A stretch of DNA of 64,000 nt from Anaerolineae bacterium (GCA_020851635.1 JADZCJ010000089.1:42894-106893); one strand, 5' to 3'. Counted from the stretch's first letter, positions 36,113-45,251 are shown. The notes: generated by a model not told the origin, from the letters alone. Numbers and translations: made by a program.

Positions 36113-37495
36113 ATGATATCCCGATTTAATCTCTCGACCAAGCGACTGCGCTGGCTGGCGGTCATTTTGCCGATCGCGTTTTGGGTGCTCGTGCTGGCAG
36201 CGCAGTATCTGCTGTTTCCCGAGTCGTGGAGTTGGCTTCTCGCCGCCTTTGAAGTGGCAGCTATCACAATCGGCGCGACCATCTTTTCTTTCTGGATCTT
36301 TGAAATTGTCCAGGAACGCGAAGCTGAAATCGAACGCCGTTCGCAGCAGCTCTCTGCCCTGCATGACGCGGCGATTGCGCTCACCACCGAGTTGGAACTG
36401 ACGACGGTATTGCAAAAAGTCGTTGATTTGTCGCGCGATCTGGTGGGCGCCAAATATGCGGCGCTGGGCGTCCTGCAAAACAACGGACGTTCTATCGAGC
36501 AAATTGTCACTGCGGGACTCACTCCCGAACAACGCGCCCTGATGGGCGACCTGCCGCGCGGGCATGGGTTGTTGGGCGCGCTGATCCACGAAGGCAAAGC
36601 CATTCGCATCCCAAACATCACAAACGATGCCCGTTCGGTCGGTTTTCCGCCCCATCATCCCTCCATGAAATCCCTGCTGGGGGTGCCGATTCGCTTCAAG
36701 GGGCGCATCATCGGGGACTTGTATATGACCGACAAGCTCGCGCCGGATGGCTCGACGACCATTTTCTCATCTCAGGACCAGGACGTGCTAGAGATGTTTG
36801 CCACCCAGGCAGCCATCGCCATCGAAAATGCGCAGCTGTATCGGCAGAAACAGCAGCTGGCAATTTTGCAAGAGCGCGAACGGTTCGGGATGGATTTGCA
36901 CGATGGCATCATTCAATCCATCTATGCAATCGGTCTGCAGCTGGACGATGCGGAACTGCGTATCCGCGATGAACCCCTCGAAGCGGGACTGCGTGTGCAT
37001 CAAGCCATTCTGGGACTTAACGACGTCATTCGTGACATTCGCAATTACATTCTCGACCTGCGTCCACAGCGATTTCAGGGGCGTGACTTGAAACGCGGGC
37101 TGGAAGAACTGGCGCGCGATTTGCGCGCCAACACTTTTTTGAATGTGAATGTGACCGCCGACACAATCGAGCCGGAGCTTTTGTCGCCCGAACAAACCGT
37201 CGAGATTCTTCATCTCGCGCAAGAAGCGTTGACCAACGTACGCAAACACGCGCGCGCAAGTCAGGTCGAGCTCGACCTGGTGCGCGATGCCGACGCAGTC
37301 CTCCTCACCGTCCAGGACGACGGCGTGGGAATCGAGAATACACGCGACGACAAGAGTGGGGGCAATGGACTGCCCAATATGCGCGAACGCGCCCGCGCGG
37401 CGCGCGGCTCGCTGTGGATCGAGCGCGGGGAACCCACCGGCACTCGCGTTAGTCTGAAAATTCCTGTGAAACGGATTGGCAAAGAAATCGGTTGA
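36113..37495 (+). CDS. GAF-domain sensor histidine kinase (HisKA_3/NarX-like)
   Basis: 460 residues. Two N-terminal membrane helices (about 14-34 LAVILPIAFWVLVLAAQYLL and 41-62 LLAAFEVAAITIGATIFSFW), coiled linker, GAF domain about 82-245 (VVDLSRDLVGAKYAALGVLQ, GVPIRFKGRIIGDLYMTDK). HisKA_3 dimerisation region with His 263 in FGMDLHDGIIQSIYAIG, then HATPase_c with EALTNVRKHARAS, VQDDGVGIENTR and GNGLPNMRERA. DevS-like architecture: the GAF domain may sense a gas, redox state or small molecule. Pairs with the divergent NarL-type regulator. Confidence 0.93.
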   Translation: MISRFNLSTKRLRWLAVILPIAFWVLVLAAQYLLFPESWSWLLAAFEVAAITIGATIFSFWIFEIVQEREAEIERRSQQLSALHDAAIALTTELELTTVLQKVVDLSRDLVGAKYAALGVLQNNGRSIEQIVTAGLTPEQRALMGDLPRGHGLLGALIHEGKAIRIPNITNDARSVGFPPHHPSMKSLLGVPIRFKGRIIGDLYMTDKLAPDGSTTIFSSQDQDVLEMFATQAAIAIENAQLYRQKQQLAILQERERFGMDLHDGIIQSIYAIGLQLDDAELRIRDEPLEAGLRVHQAILGLNDVIRDIRNYILDLRPQRFQGRDLKRGLEELARDLRANTFLNVNVTADTIEPELLSPEQTVEILHLAQEALTNVRKHARASQVELDLVRDADAVLLTVQDDGVGIENTRDDKSGGNGLPNMRERARAARGSLWIERGEPTGTRVSLKIPVKRIGKEIG

Positions 37496-37611
37496 GACCG
37501 GCTGTCTGCGCTTGTGGCGCGCGAGATGCAAGCCCGCTTCTTGTTCGTCCCCTCTGATTAAGGACATCTGTCCCTATCACCCCCATCGCTGCGCGCCTAT
37601 ACTCGGCAACA

Positions 37612-38001
37612 ATGGAACGTATCCCTATTTTGATTGCTGACGAGCATTTACAGGTTCGAACGCGCGTGCTGGAACGCCTGGAACGTGAAGCCGATTTTTA
37701 TATTGTCGGAGTGGCGAGCGACAGCTCTTCTGCAGTTCAGACGGCTAGCGAGACTCACCCGCGCATCATATTGATTGATCCGATGATGCGCGACGGGTTG
37801 GGGCTGGATGCAATTCGCCGTTTACGCCTCGAAAATCCGGAAGCTGTCATTGTCGTCCTCTCCGCCTTTACCGACACCGCTCAGAAAATTGAGCTCGAGA
37901 AATTGGGAGTGCGTTTCATCCTGAACAAAGGCATCGAGTCATACAAATTGGTGGAAACGCTGCAGCATGCTGCCGTCTGGAAGAATGGCAGCGCCCTCTG
38001 A
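37612..38001 (+). CDS. Stand-alone receiver domain protein
   Basis: 129 residues consisting only of a CheY-like receiver: acidic residues ADEH (10-11), phospho-acceptor Asp 56 in RIILIDPMMRDG, Ser 84 in VVLSAFTD and Lys 106 in RFILNKG. No output domain. The gene is 116 bases after the GAF kinase in the same direction, so it may be an additional phosphate target or sink for that kinase, competing with the NarL-type regulator. A strong hairpin terminator follows. Confidence 0.88.
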   Translation: MERIPILIADEHLQVRTRVLERLEREADFYIVGVASDSSSAVQTASETHPRIILIDPMMRDGLGLDAIRRLRLENPEAVIVVLSAFTDTAQKIELEKLGVRFILNKGIESYKLVETLQHAAVWKNGSAL

Positions 38002-38033
38002 TACCATATTTCCACGCGCACGAGCGCACACTG

Positions 38034-38079
38034 CAACAACCGCCCGCGATGGTCATTTGACCGTCGCGGGCGGTTGTTG
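38034..38079 (+). terminator. Strong hairpin after the receiver gene
   Basis: Sixteen exact base pairs (38034-38049 with 38064-38079), one T-G wobble, and five inner pairs (51-55 with 58-62) around a 2-base loop. A short T-poor tail follows. It ends 12 bases before the next ATG. Confidence 0.65.
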
Positions 38080-38091
38080 TACAACCCCTTC

Positions 38092-38847
38092 ATGAATCCT
38101 TTACCCTTCGTCATCTATGGCAGCACGGTATGCGAAGATACCGCGCTCGTTACCGCGCGGCTGCGCGCTCTGAATATCCCCTTTGGCGTGCGCTATGTCC
38201 AGACAGATGCCGGCGTCAATCCAATCCTGGAAAAATACAACAACGGCTCGCGCGTGACGCCCACACTGGTATTTGGAAATGACGAAATCGTCCTGTCAGA
38301 ACCCACAATCGAGCAGCTGGAAAGCGCGCTGGACAAAGCAGGTTATACCTTTAGCCCGCTGCGCGGCGCTGAAATTCGCGGCGAGTTGAAAAATCAACGG
38401 GTGCCCAATTTCACTCTGCCGTCGTCGCATGGGGGCGAGGTGACGCTGTACAAGCTGCCCGGACGCAAGCGCGCAGTGTTGTTTTTTGTGCGAGACGCAG
38501 CCGACCGCATCAGCCAGGGCTATGTGAGACAGTTGACAAACGAACGCGCCCTGTTTGACGAATACAATGCGCTGCCAATCCCCATCCTCACCGCCGATGC
38601 GGAAACGACGAGAGAATGGGCAAACGAATTTGCGCGCGGTTATGCCGGCTTGTCCGATGAGAATGGTAGCGTGCGCGCCAGGTATGACCGGGCGCTGGGC
38701 ATCGAGCCGTCTCGAGCGCTGCTTGTGGTCCTCGATACATACTGTGTGCCGCGTGTGGTTTCCTCCGCTGAGGAGGCGGGCGGACTGATTGCGCCGGCAG
38801 AGGTCACGAGCTGGCTGCGTTTGCTCGATTATGAATGTGACGAGTGA
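38092..38847 (+). CDS. Glutaredoxin-like plus peroxiredoxin-like fusion lacking peroxidatic Cys
   Basis: 251 residues from ATG 38092 (a TTG six codons upstream is unlikely). Residues about 1-80 resemble a glutaredoxin: FVIYGSTVCEDTALVTARLR, with a single Cys where CxxC is usual, and NGSRVTPTLVFGNDEIV with the cis-Pro. Residues about 100-250 resemble an AhpC/TSA fold: VPNFTLPSSHGGEVTLYKLPG-like start, then FFVRDAADRISQGYVRQL where the peroxidatic Cys should be but is absent. Later Cys residues (DTYCVPR, YECDE) are not in catalytic positions. Probably a redox-related protein with altered activity. Confidence 0.7.
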   Translation: MNPLPFVIYGSTVCEDTALVTARLRALNIPFGVRYVQTDAGVNPILEKYNNGSRVTPTLVFGNDEIVLSEPTIEQLESALDKAGYTFSPLRGAEIRGELKNQRVPNFTLPSSHGGEVTLYKLPGRKRAVLFFVRDAADRISQGYVRQLTNERALFDEYNALPIPILTADAETTREWANEFARGYAGLSDENGSVRARYDRALGIEPSRALLVVLDTYCVPRVVSSAEEAGGLIAPAEVTSWLRLLDYECDE

Positions 38848-38933
38848 GGGGTCCAGGTCGAGTGGTCAGTTTGACCGCGATGCAATCTGATTCAAAAATT
38901 CGGGATGTGCCGTTGGCACATCCCGAATTTTTT

Positions 38934-40035
38934 TCATCCGCCCACCGCGTCGCTCTTGAGATACGCTTCGATCAGCGGGTCAATGTCCCCGTCGAGCACC
39001 AGATCCGTTCGGGCGGTCTCGTATTCACTGCGATTGTCCTTGACCATCTGATAGGGGTGGAGCACATACGAGCGGATGGCATTGCCCCAGCCCGCTTCGA
39101 CATGTTTGCCTTTGATGCGGGCGCGCTCGGCTTCTTGTTCCTCGATCTTTTTCTCCGCCAGACGTCCGCGCAAGACCTTCCAGGCATTTTCTTTGTTTTG
39201 CAGCTGCGACCGTTCGTTCTGGCACGTCACGACAATCCCTGTCGGAACGTGGGTGAGCCGCACGGCGGTTGCCACCTTTTGCACATTCTGTCCGCCGTGT
39301 CCCGAAGCGTGATAAATGTCCACGCGCACATCGTCGGGATTGATTTCGATATCGCCTTCATCCTCGAGCTCGGGCATGACTTCAACCAACGCAAACGATG
39401 TATGCCTGCGGTTATTGGAATCAAACGGCGACAGGCGCACAAGGCGATGCACTCCGCGTTCCGCTTTGAGCAGACCGTATGCCAGATCGCCCGTCACCGC
39501 GACAGTCACACTCTTGATCCCTGCTTCTTCGCCCTCGGTCTCTTCCAGGATTTCGGTGCGAAACCCGCGTTTTTCCGCCCACCGCAAATACATCCGCAAG
39601 AGCATCATTGCCCAGTCCTGGGCTTCGGTGCCGCCCGCGCCCGCGTGGATCGAAAACGCCGCGCTGTTGCGGTCATAGGGACCGGAAAACAACAGATTGA
39701 ACTCGAGGTCGTCCAATTCCTTTTCGAGCGCAGCCGTCTCGACCGCCACTTCGGCGACAATGTCCGTGTTGTTTTCCTCAGCCGCCAGTTCCAGCAGCTC
39801 GGCAGCGTCGCGCATCCGTCCCTGCAGACTCGTCCAGCGTGTCACCAGCCCCTGCTCGGCGGTGAGTTCCTTCATCACCTTTTGGGCATTGCGGGTGTCA
39901 TTCCAAAAGTCGGGCGCGCTCGATTGCTTTTCAAGCTCGGCAACCCGCGCTTGTTTCCCCGCCAGGTCAAAGACGCTCCAACAGCGTCGCGAGGCGAGTG
40001 TTCATTTCGTTGAGTCGGGACTTGAGGTCTTCCAT
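38934..40035 (-). CDS. prfB: Peptide chain release factor 2, with +1 programmed frameshift
   Basis: Release factor for UGA and UAA. Reading starts at ATG 40033-40035, runs 22 codons (MEDLKSRLNEMNTRLATLLE and RL), meets TGA at 39967-39969 and continues after a +1 shift as DLAGKQARVAELEKQ, giving 366 residues in total. The downstream frame has the PCRF domain with AGAGGTEAQDWAMML and the peptidyl-hydrolysis loop HASGHGGQNVQKVATAV with GGQ. An SD-like GGAG lies 3 bases before CTT TGA C, the same layout as in Escherichia coli prfB. This is autoregulation: low RF2 favours the shift. Length matches RF2 family exactly. Confidence 0.96.
39966..39979 (-). promoter_or_regulatory. prfB +1 frameshift signal
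   Basis: On the minus strand GGAG (39976-39979), CGT, slippery CTT (39970-39972), stop TGA (39967-39969), then C. Identical spacing to the known RF2 recoding site. Confidence 0.95.
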
Positions 40036-40154
40036 TTTTCATCTCCTCGAGAGTAAATTACTGGACATTGGCAAACAGCGCGAAACTGATTGTTTCCTGG
40101 CACTGAGGTGAACGATTCAATTTATTTTCTGATCACTCGCCAAACTCCAGTAAA

Positions 40155-41735
40155 TTACAGCTTGACCGGATTGATCTTGAAGCTGTGTTCAAGCAACGTG
40201 ATTGGCTCGGAACCGCGAGGCCACTGCATCCCCTGAATTGCATATTTTGTCTTGTCATCAATTTTTTCCGCAACAATCACGCCGCGCACTTTTTTGCCCC
40301 CAGCCAAGTTGATTCGGACCCACCCCATGTAGCGCAGGGTTTGGCCCACCGTTTCATCTGCGCTCTTGTTCTTTTTATATTCAACTATGACGAATTGATT
40401 ATGACGGTCCAAACAGAGAGAATCTATGCGATTAATTGGCGTCTTGTATTGCTTGCCGCTCCTGTTTCCTTGTTGATAGAGACGCAATCCTTTTTCGATG
40501 AGATCAAGATGTTCAATGAAATAATCTTCGATATGACGCTCTTGTACCGCTTGGCGCACACGTGACTTGTCTTGTTTTGTTGCATCCGGCTGGGATGCTA
40601 AGGTTTGGGCTTTTTCAATTTCACCGATTTGGGCATAGTATTCGATTGCATCCGCCACAGTCGGACCAGTCGTCCAATCACCATAATAGCTGAACCAATC
40701 CAATTCGCTCTCGAATTCGATAAACACTGGTTTCTTACCGCGCAGACTGACGAAATGTTGAGCGCGCTTGTGGTCAGCGAGCGTGATTCCGATCGCGCCA
40801 TCAACTGTTGTACGCCTGAGCGGACTTGTCAACGCGAAAAATTCCATCTCTTTGTTGGCGCTATCTGCGAGCTCGATGAATACCGGTCGCCGTCGGGCAC
40901 TTTGCGGTTGACTCAATGCTTTGATAATTTCTTCGTGCTGTTCTTGTGACAAAGTGCGCCAGGCAACGATTTGCCCTATAACGCGCTCTAATTCATCCAT
41001 TTTCTGCGCTTTGGTTACAAATAGAACATATTCGAGTTTTGAGAGCTGCGCAGGTTTTAGCTGCAACAATATTTGGAGCAGAAATATCAATGGAAAGATA
41101 CGTAAGTCACGATAACGTGCAGAAAGCGTAGGATTATAAAGTTGCCACTTGAGCACCTGGCGTTCAAAGATGGCACGCAACTCTTCATCACTGCTCGCAT
41201 CCTTAAAACGCTCGCCGGTCAAAGTGATAGAAACCGTTTGCCCGCTCTGAACCCAAGCCAAGCCAAGTTTCTTGAATACGCTTGAAAAATTCCGCGCATT
41301 AGCCGCCAAGTCATTGAGCAGTTTCTCGCCAAACCGCGTCTTGAGATTTCGGTATGATTTACCTTCATCCATCATCTGCAAAATCGCGTTATATCGCTCA
41401 CGAATGCCTGTGGGGCGATTTACTTGACTGATGACATGGTGACGATCCAACAACCACGCGAAAAAAAGTTCTGTCGCAGGCGTCCACCTATAAAGTCCAG
41501 CAATTTCTTGGGCGTCATTCGACCCCTTCAATTTTGGTCGAACAAAGGTGGATAGGAGCGCCGTCTCGTTGCCTGCGAGCGATTCAAACCGCACGAACCA
41601 TTGGTCGAGCAGTTTCAACCCTTGGCGCAGCTGTCGGAGTGACTCGATATCATAGCTCTTGATCTTGGAAACATACCAATGCGCGTCATTCTGACGATAT
41701 TGCTCGATAAAGTGTGACCAGTCTATGTTTGGCAT
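40155..41735 (-). CDS. Restriction endonuclease, AlwI-like with NucS-type nuclease domain
   Basis: 526 residues. The middle part (SARYRDLRIFPLIFLLQILL, LSKLEYVLFVTKAQKMDELE) resembles AlwI-type restriction enzymes. The C-terminal 130 residues resemble the NucS/DUF91 PD-(D/E)xK nuclease: IEDYFIEHLDLIEKGLRLY, INRIDSLCLDRHNQFVIVEYKK with Asp and the Glu-x-Lys, then VGQTLRYMGWVRINLAGGKK and VRGVIVAEKI. It lies 21 bases after the methyltransferase gene in the same direction, as in a type II restriction-modification operon. Composition is visibly more AT-rich than the flanking prfB and ftsY, consistent with acquisition. Recognition sequence unknown. Confidence 0.75.
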   Translation of the reverse strand: MPNIDWSHFIEQYRQNDAHWYVSKIKSYDIESLRQLRQGLKLLDQWFVRFESLAGNETALLSTFVRPKLKGSNDAQEIAGLYRWTPATELFFAWLLDRHHVISQVNRPTGIRERYNAILQMMDEGKSYRNLKTRFGEKLLNDLAANARNFSSVFKKLGLAWVQSGQTVSITLTGERFKDASSDEELRAIFERQVLKWQLYNPTLSARYRDLRIFPLIFLLQILLQLKPAQLSKLEYVLFVTKAQKMDELERVIGQIVAWRTLSQEQHEEIIKALSQPQSARRRPVFIELADSANKEMEFFALTSPLRRTTVDGAIGITLADHKRAQHFVSLRGKKPVFIEFESELDWFSYYGDWTTGPTVADAIEYYAQIGEIEKAQTLASQPDATKQDKSRVRQAVQERHIEDYFIEHLDLIEKGLRLYQQGNRSGKQYKTPINRIDSLCLDRHNQFVIVEYKKNKSADETVGQTLRYMGWVRINLAGGKKVRGVIVAEKIDDKTKYAIQGMQWPRGSEPITLLEHSFKINPVKL

Positions 41736-41756
41736 GGTGTTTTCGCGGTACGACGA

Positions 41757-43037
41757 TTATGGTTTACGAGCCACAATAAAGCTGTCGGATTTAATTGTGT
41801 TCGATTGAACGTTGCGCTTGCGCGTCATTCGATAAGCAAAATATGGGCGTTCCAATGTGCGTTCGATCACAAAACCTACTTCTCGACAGATTTCGGTGAG
41901 AATATAATCTGTGCGAAATTCAGTCTTTTTCACAGTCGAATTGCCAACCACATAGATGAGATGCCCGCCCGACTTTAGCACGCGATATGCTTCCTGCGTC
42001 ACTTGGTGCATATCAGAGAAATACCGATATAAAATGACACCGTACTTTTTTTCCTGTGAATGCACTTGACGAATTTGGTCTTCCGCAAAATGAAAACCCT
42101 CAAACGAGTTAAAGTCTCCGTTTCGCCCTACGCGATCGGTTCCGATATATTTTCGCCGATGTTCCCGCAATTCTGCGTTATTCATAATAAATAAAAGTGT
42201 GCTGAGCTGATGAACGCGCGCATAATCCATTGCGTAGCAATAGGGGGGTGAAGTAAAGACCAATTCGGCAGTTGCGGCTTCCAGTACCAACTTGCGCGCG
42301 TCGCCATGCGCGATTTGGGCACTCGATTCATAGTCCATTTTTTCGGAAAACGCAAGCACACGTTTGGCATTGTCAAAGAGGGCGCGTTGGAAATGCGCGT
42401 GAACATCTTGTCGCTTTCGAAGCGGATTCGCCGCATCGCGTTCTGGAAAAATGTCGCGCGGGTCCGCATTGGAAACCGTTCGCACGATAGAAGACAAGCA
42501 AAGGAGCGCAAAATCGCGGTAGCGTTTTTCAGTCGCCGTTCTCAAAACCACATCTCTTATCACGAGAAGCTCTTGCAAAACTTCGGGACGAAACCAAAGT
42601 AAGGCATTTGGATAGTCTGGTTCAGAAGGCAGTGCTGTGTTGGCTGGCTCATTTTCACGGAACGCGCGCGCGATTTCCCGATTGAGTTGTTGACGATATT
42701 CAGCTAAGATATCGGGTTCCAGTGGAGTGGTTGCGACTGAAGCAATCAAATTGGCAATCGGGTCAATATCAACACCATACGCGCGCCGATTTTGCAGGCA
42801 GGCGGCAATCAATGTTGTTCCTGAACCGCACATCGGGTCGACCACGAGCTGCCCCGGTTCTGTATAGTATCGAATAAAAATCTCTGGGAACTGCGGCATG
42901 AACTTTGCCGGATAATCATGAATGTTGAATGTATCGTACCCCGTCTCAGAGCTAGGCAACATTCGCTGAAGCCGCGCAAAATCTGCGTCAAGTGTATTCG
43001 GCTGTCCAATACTCAACTCTAGCTGTCTAATTGTCAT
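41757..43037 (-). CDS. DNA methyltransferase (N4-cytosine/N6-adenine type)
   Basis: 426 residues from ATG 43035-43037, with GAGAGG 6 bases upstream. The N-terminal part has HDYPAKFMPQFPEIFIRYY, then motif I VVDPMCGSGTTLIAA (SAM binding) near residue 70 with VDIDP. The catalytic motif IV is VFTSPPYCYAMDYARVHQ near residue 260, the TSPPY form seen in both N4mC and N6mA enzymes. Order motif I then IV. GGHLIYVVGNSTVKKTEFRTD follows near the C-terminus. Protects the host DNA against the adjacent nuclease. The pair is inserted between ftsY (13 bases away) and prfB. Confidence 0.87.
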   Translation of the reverse strand: MTIRQLELSIGQPNTLDADFARLQRMLPSSETGYDTFNIHDYPAKFMPQFPEIFIRYYTEPGQLVVDPMCGSGTTLIAACLQNRRAYGVDIDPIANLIASVATTPLEPDILAEYRQQLNREIARAFRENEPANTALPSEPDYPNALLWFRPEVLQELLVIRDVVLRTATEKRYRDFALLCLSSIVRTVSNADPRDIFPERDAANPLRKRQDVHAHFQRALFDNAKRVLAFSEKMDYESSAQIAHGDARKLVLEAATAELVFTSPPYCYAMDYARVHQLSTLLFIMNNAELREHRRKYIGTDRVGRNGDFNSFEGFHFAEDQIRQVHSQEKKYGVILYRYFSDMHQVTQEAYRVLKSGGHLIYVVGNSTVKKTEFRTDYILTEICREVGFVIERTLERPYFAYRMTRKRNVQSNTIKSDSFIVARKP

Positions 43038-43050
43038 GAATGCCTCTCTT

Positions 43051-43989
43051 TTATCCCTCGAACAAATCATTCACAAATTCCTGCGCGTCAAACTCGGCGA
43101 GGTCGTCAATCTTTTCGCCCGTGCCGATATATTTGATCGGCAGGTTCAGTTCCCTGGCGATGGCAAAGACGATGCCGCCTTTGGCAGTGCTGTCGAGTTT
43201 GGCGAGAATGATGCCCGTGAGCGGCACGGATTTCTTGAATTCGCGCGCCTGGCTCAGCCCGTTTTGCCCCATCACCGCGTCAAGCACCAACAGTGTTTCA
43301 TGCGGCGCGGTCGCGTCGTTCTTTTGCAGGACGCGCGAGATTTTCTCCAATTCCTTCATCAAGTTTGTCTTGGAATGTAACCGTCCCGCCGTATCCACAA
43401 TCAATACATCGGCATTGTTGGCTTTGGCGGACTGGTATGCGTCAAATGCGACCGCGCCCGGGTCGGCGCCCTGCTGATGGGCGACGACATTCACCTTGAC
43501 GCGTTCGCCCCACACCTGCAGCTGCTCGATCGCGGCGGCGCGAAACGTGTCGCCCGCGGCGAGAATCACGCGCTTGTTGCGCTGTCGCAGATAATTCGCC
43601 AGCTTGCCAATGCTCGTCGTCTTGCCCGCGCCGTTTACGCCGACGATCAGGATGACATGCGGTTTGGCGGTATAGCTTCCGTTGGGCGGAATATTCTGTC
43701 CCGTCTGTTTCAATACATTGACGAGCTCTTCTTTCAACAACGCTTCGGCGCGTTTGGGGCTTGTGATGCGTTCGGCGTCGGCGCGGGCGCGCAAGTTGTC
43801 CACGACCTCCATGGTGACTTGGCCCCCGAGGTCCGCTTGCACCAGCGTATCTTCCAGACCCGTCCAAAATTCCGGCGTGATGTCATTATCCAGCCAGATG
43901 AGGTTCTGGATTTTTGTTTTCAAGGACTCGCGTGTTTTGGTCAGTCCTTCTTTGGTTTTTTCCTTGTCACGTTTTAGAAAATTAAACAA
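43051..43989 (-). CDS. ftsY: Signal recognition particle receptor FtsY
   Basis: 312 residues from TTG 43987-43989, giving the usual FNFLKRDKEKTKEGLTKTRE N-terminus; GGGAG lies 7 bases before it (43997-44001). N domain about 1-100, then G domain: VNGAGKTTSIGKLANYL (P-loop), AGDTFRAAAIEQLQVW, VLIVDTAGRLHSKTNLM (G3), IILAKLDSTAKGG (G4) and IKYIGTGEKIDDLAEFDAQE at the end. FtsY docks SRP-ribosome complexes at the membrane. The frame is open 37 codons further upstream but without family resemblance, so the TTG is preferred. Standard NG-domain length, without the long acidic domain of E. coli. Confidence 0.93.
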   Translation of the reverse strand: MFNFLKRDKEKTKEGLTKTRESLKTKIQNLIWLDNDITPEFWTGLEDTLVQADLGGQVTMEVVDNLRARADAERITSPKRAEALLKEELVNVLKQTGQNIPPNGSYTAKPHVILIVGVNGAGKTTSIGKLANYLRQRNKRVILAAGDTFRAAAIEQLQVWGERVKVNVVAHQQGADPGAVAFDAYQSAKANNADVLIVDTAGRLHSKTNLMKELEKISRVLQKNDATAPHETLLVLDAVMGQNGLSQAREFKKSVPLTGIILAKLDSTAKGGIVFAIARELNLPIKYIGTGEKIDDLAEFDAQEFVNDLFEG

Positions 43990-44117
43990 TGCATTGCTCC
44001 CGCGGAAATTGATGTCAGATAATAGTCGCGGCGCATCCCCGCGCGCGCGCGGCACGCCCAAAAGCAGGGCGACAAACGCGCTGTCGCCCATGCCGGACAA
44101 ACTTGCGCCGCCGCTCT

Positions 44118-45107
44118 TTATGTCCCCGTCTGTGAGACGCCGGTGCCGGATCCGCTGGGCGGCTCGATATTCGGCAGCTGCAGCGAGCTGGACGTGGTGG
44201 AATCGGGCACCACAACCAAACTCTCTGCGGAACTGCCCGCCGTGCCGGCTTGCCGAATAAATTCGGTCAGCCCCTGCACGAGGTCTGTAAACTCCATCGG
44301 GAAAATATACTTGGTGGACGGGCTCGCGCCGAGCTGTTTCAGGGTGTCCATGTATTGCAGAGACATGGTTTTTGAATCAATCCCGCGCGCCACATTAAAG
44401 ATCGTCTGCAAGGCGAGCGCATACCCTTCCGCTTGCAAGATGCGCGCCTGCCGTTCGCCTTCGCTGCGCAAGACCACCGCCTGGCGGTCGCCGTCCGCAA
44501 CCGTAATTGCCGCCTGCCGTTTCCCATCCGCTTCGGTCACGACCGCGCGGCGGGTGCGCTCGGCGGACATTTGGCGCGTCATGGCTTCCTGGATATCGCG
44601 CGGCGGAATGATCTCGCGAATTTCGACGGCGGTCACTTTGACGCCCCACCGTTCCGTCACTTCGTCGAGCTTGGTGCGCAGGACTGTGTTGATGTGTTCG
44701 CGCTGTGCCAGCACATCATCCAGAATAATGTCTCCGATCACCGCGCGCAGGGTGGTGGTGGCAATCCCTTGCGAAGCGCCCGCAAAGTTGCCGACCTGCA
44801 CCACCGACGAGACCGCGTCCACCACTTTGGAATAGATCAAAAAGTCCACGCTGATGGTCACATTGTCTTTGGTAATACAGGTTTGATGCGGGATTTCCTG
44901 AAATTGTTCGCGCAAATCCACCTTGACCGGCTGGTCAGCGATGGGGATGAGCAAGACGACGCCCGGACCTCTGGCGCCAATCGCTTTACCCAGACGAAAA
45001 ACAACGAGCCGCTCGTACTCGCGCACAACGCGAATTGCGCTCAAGATGAGGACAAGCAGCAGAATCAACAGCCCAAACAAACAGACCAATGGGAGAACTG
45101 CTTCCAT
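44118..45107 (-). CDS. SPFH/Band 7 (stomatin-like) membrane protein
   Basis: 329 residues. One N-terminal membrane helix (VCLFGLLILLLVLILSAIRV), then the SPFH domain: REYERLVVFRLGKAIGARGPG, DQPVKVDLREQFQEIP, NVTISVDFLIYSKVVDA, GDIILDDVLAQREHINTVLR and GVKVTAVEIREIIPPRDIQEAM. A coiled region with Glu/Ala/Arg repeats follows (TEADGKRQAAITVADGDRQA) and a Ser/Gly/Thr-rich tail. Such proteins form oligomeric membrane scaffolds; paralogues pair with NfeD proteases, but none is encoded here. It precedes ftsY in the same direction. Confidence 0.92.
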   Translation of the reverse strand: MEAVLPLVCLFGLLILLLVLILSAIRVVREYERLVVFRLGKAIGARGPGVVLLIPIADQPVKVDLREQFQEIPHQTCITKDNVTISVDFLIYSKVVDAVSSVVQVGNFAGASQGIATTTLRAVIGDIILDDVLAQREHINTVLRTKLDEVTERWGVKVTAVEIREIIPPRDIQEAMTRQMSAERTRRAVVTEADGKRQAAITVADGDRQAVVLRSEGERQARILQAEGYALALQTIFNVARGIDSKTMSLQYMDTLKQLGASPSTKYIFPMEFTDLVQGLTEFIRQAGTAGSSAESLVVVPDSTTSSSLQLPNIEPPSGSGTGVSQTGT

Positions 45108-45182
45108 GAATTGCCTCCTATGCGAACGGGCAAATTATACCAAGTCCTGTAGAGATTGACACCTTTGGGTTGCCTTGATCAA

Positions 45183-45211
45183 TTGACCCGTCCGCGCCGC
45201 AATGCTAAAAT
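45183..45211 (+). promoter_or_regulatory. Promoter for the M20 peptidase gene
   Basis: TTGACC (45183-45188), 17-base spacer, TAAAAT (45206-45211); transcription would start near 45218. Confidence 0.6.
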
Positions 45212-45251
45212 CGAGAACGCCCGGTTATTATCTTGTACAAGGACACCAGAT

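Noticed and set aside
39967..39969. In-frame TGA in prfB read as a sequencing error or pseudogene
   Set aside because: The CTT TGA C context with upstream GGAG is the known RF2 frameshift site.
38844..40013. 389-codon plus-strand frame opposite prfB
   Set aside because: It is the antisense shadow of prfB: the minus strand encodes all RF2 motifs and the plus product has no recognisable domain.
40052..40158. 10-base direct repeat AGTAAATTAC at 40052 and 40149 flanking the gap between prfB and the nuclease gene
   Set aside because: Only one side of the restriction-modification pair is flanked; no matching copy is seen at the ftsY side, so it is not evidence for an insertion.
43990..44100. N-terminal extension of ftsY
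   Set aside because: The 37 additional residues are unlike FtsY, and the TTG at 43989 gives the normal start and has GGGAG at good distance.
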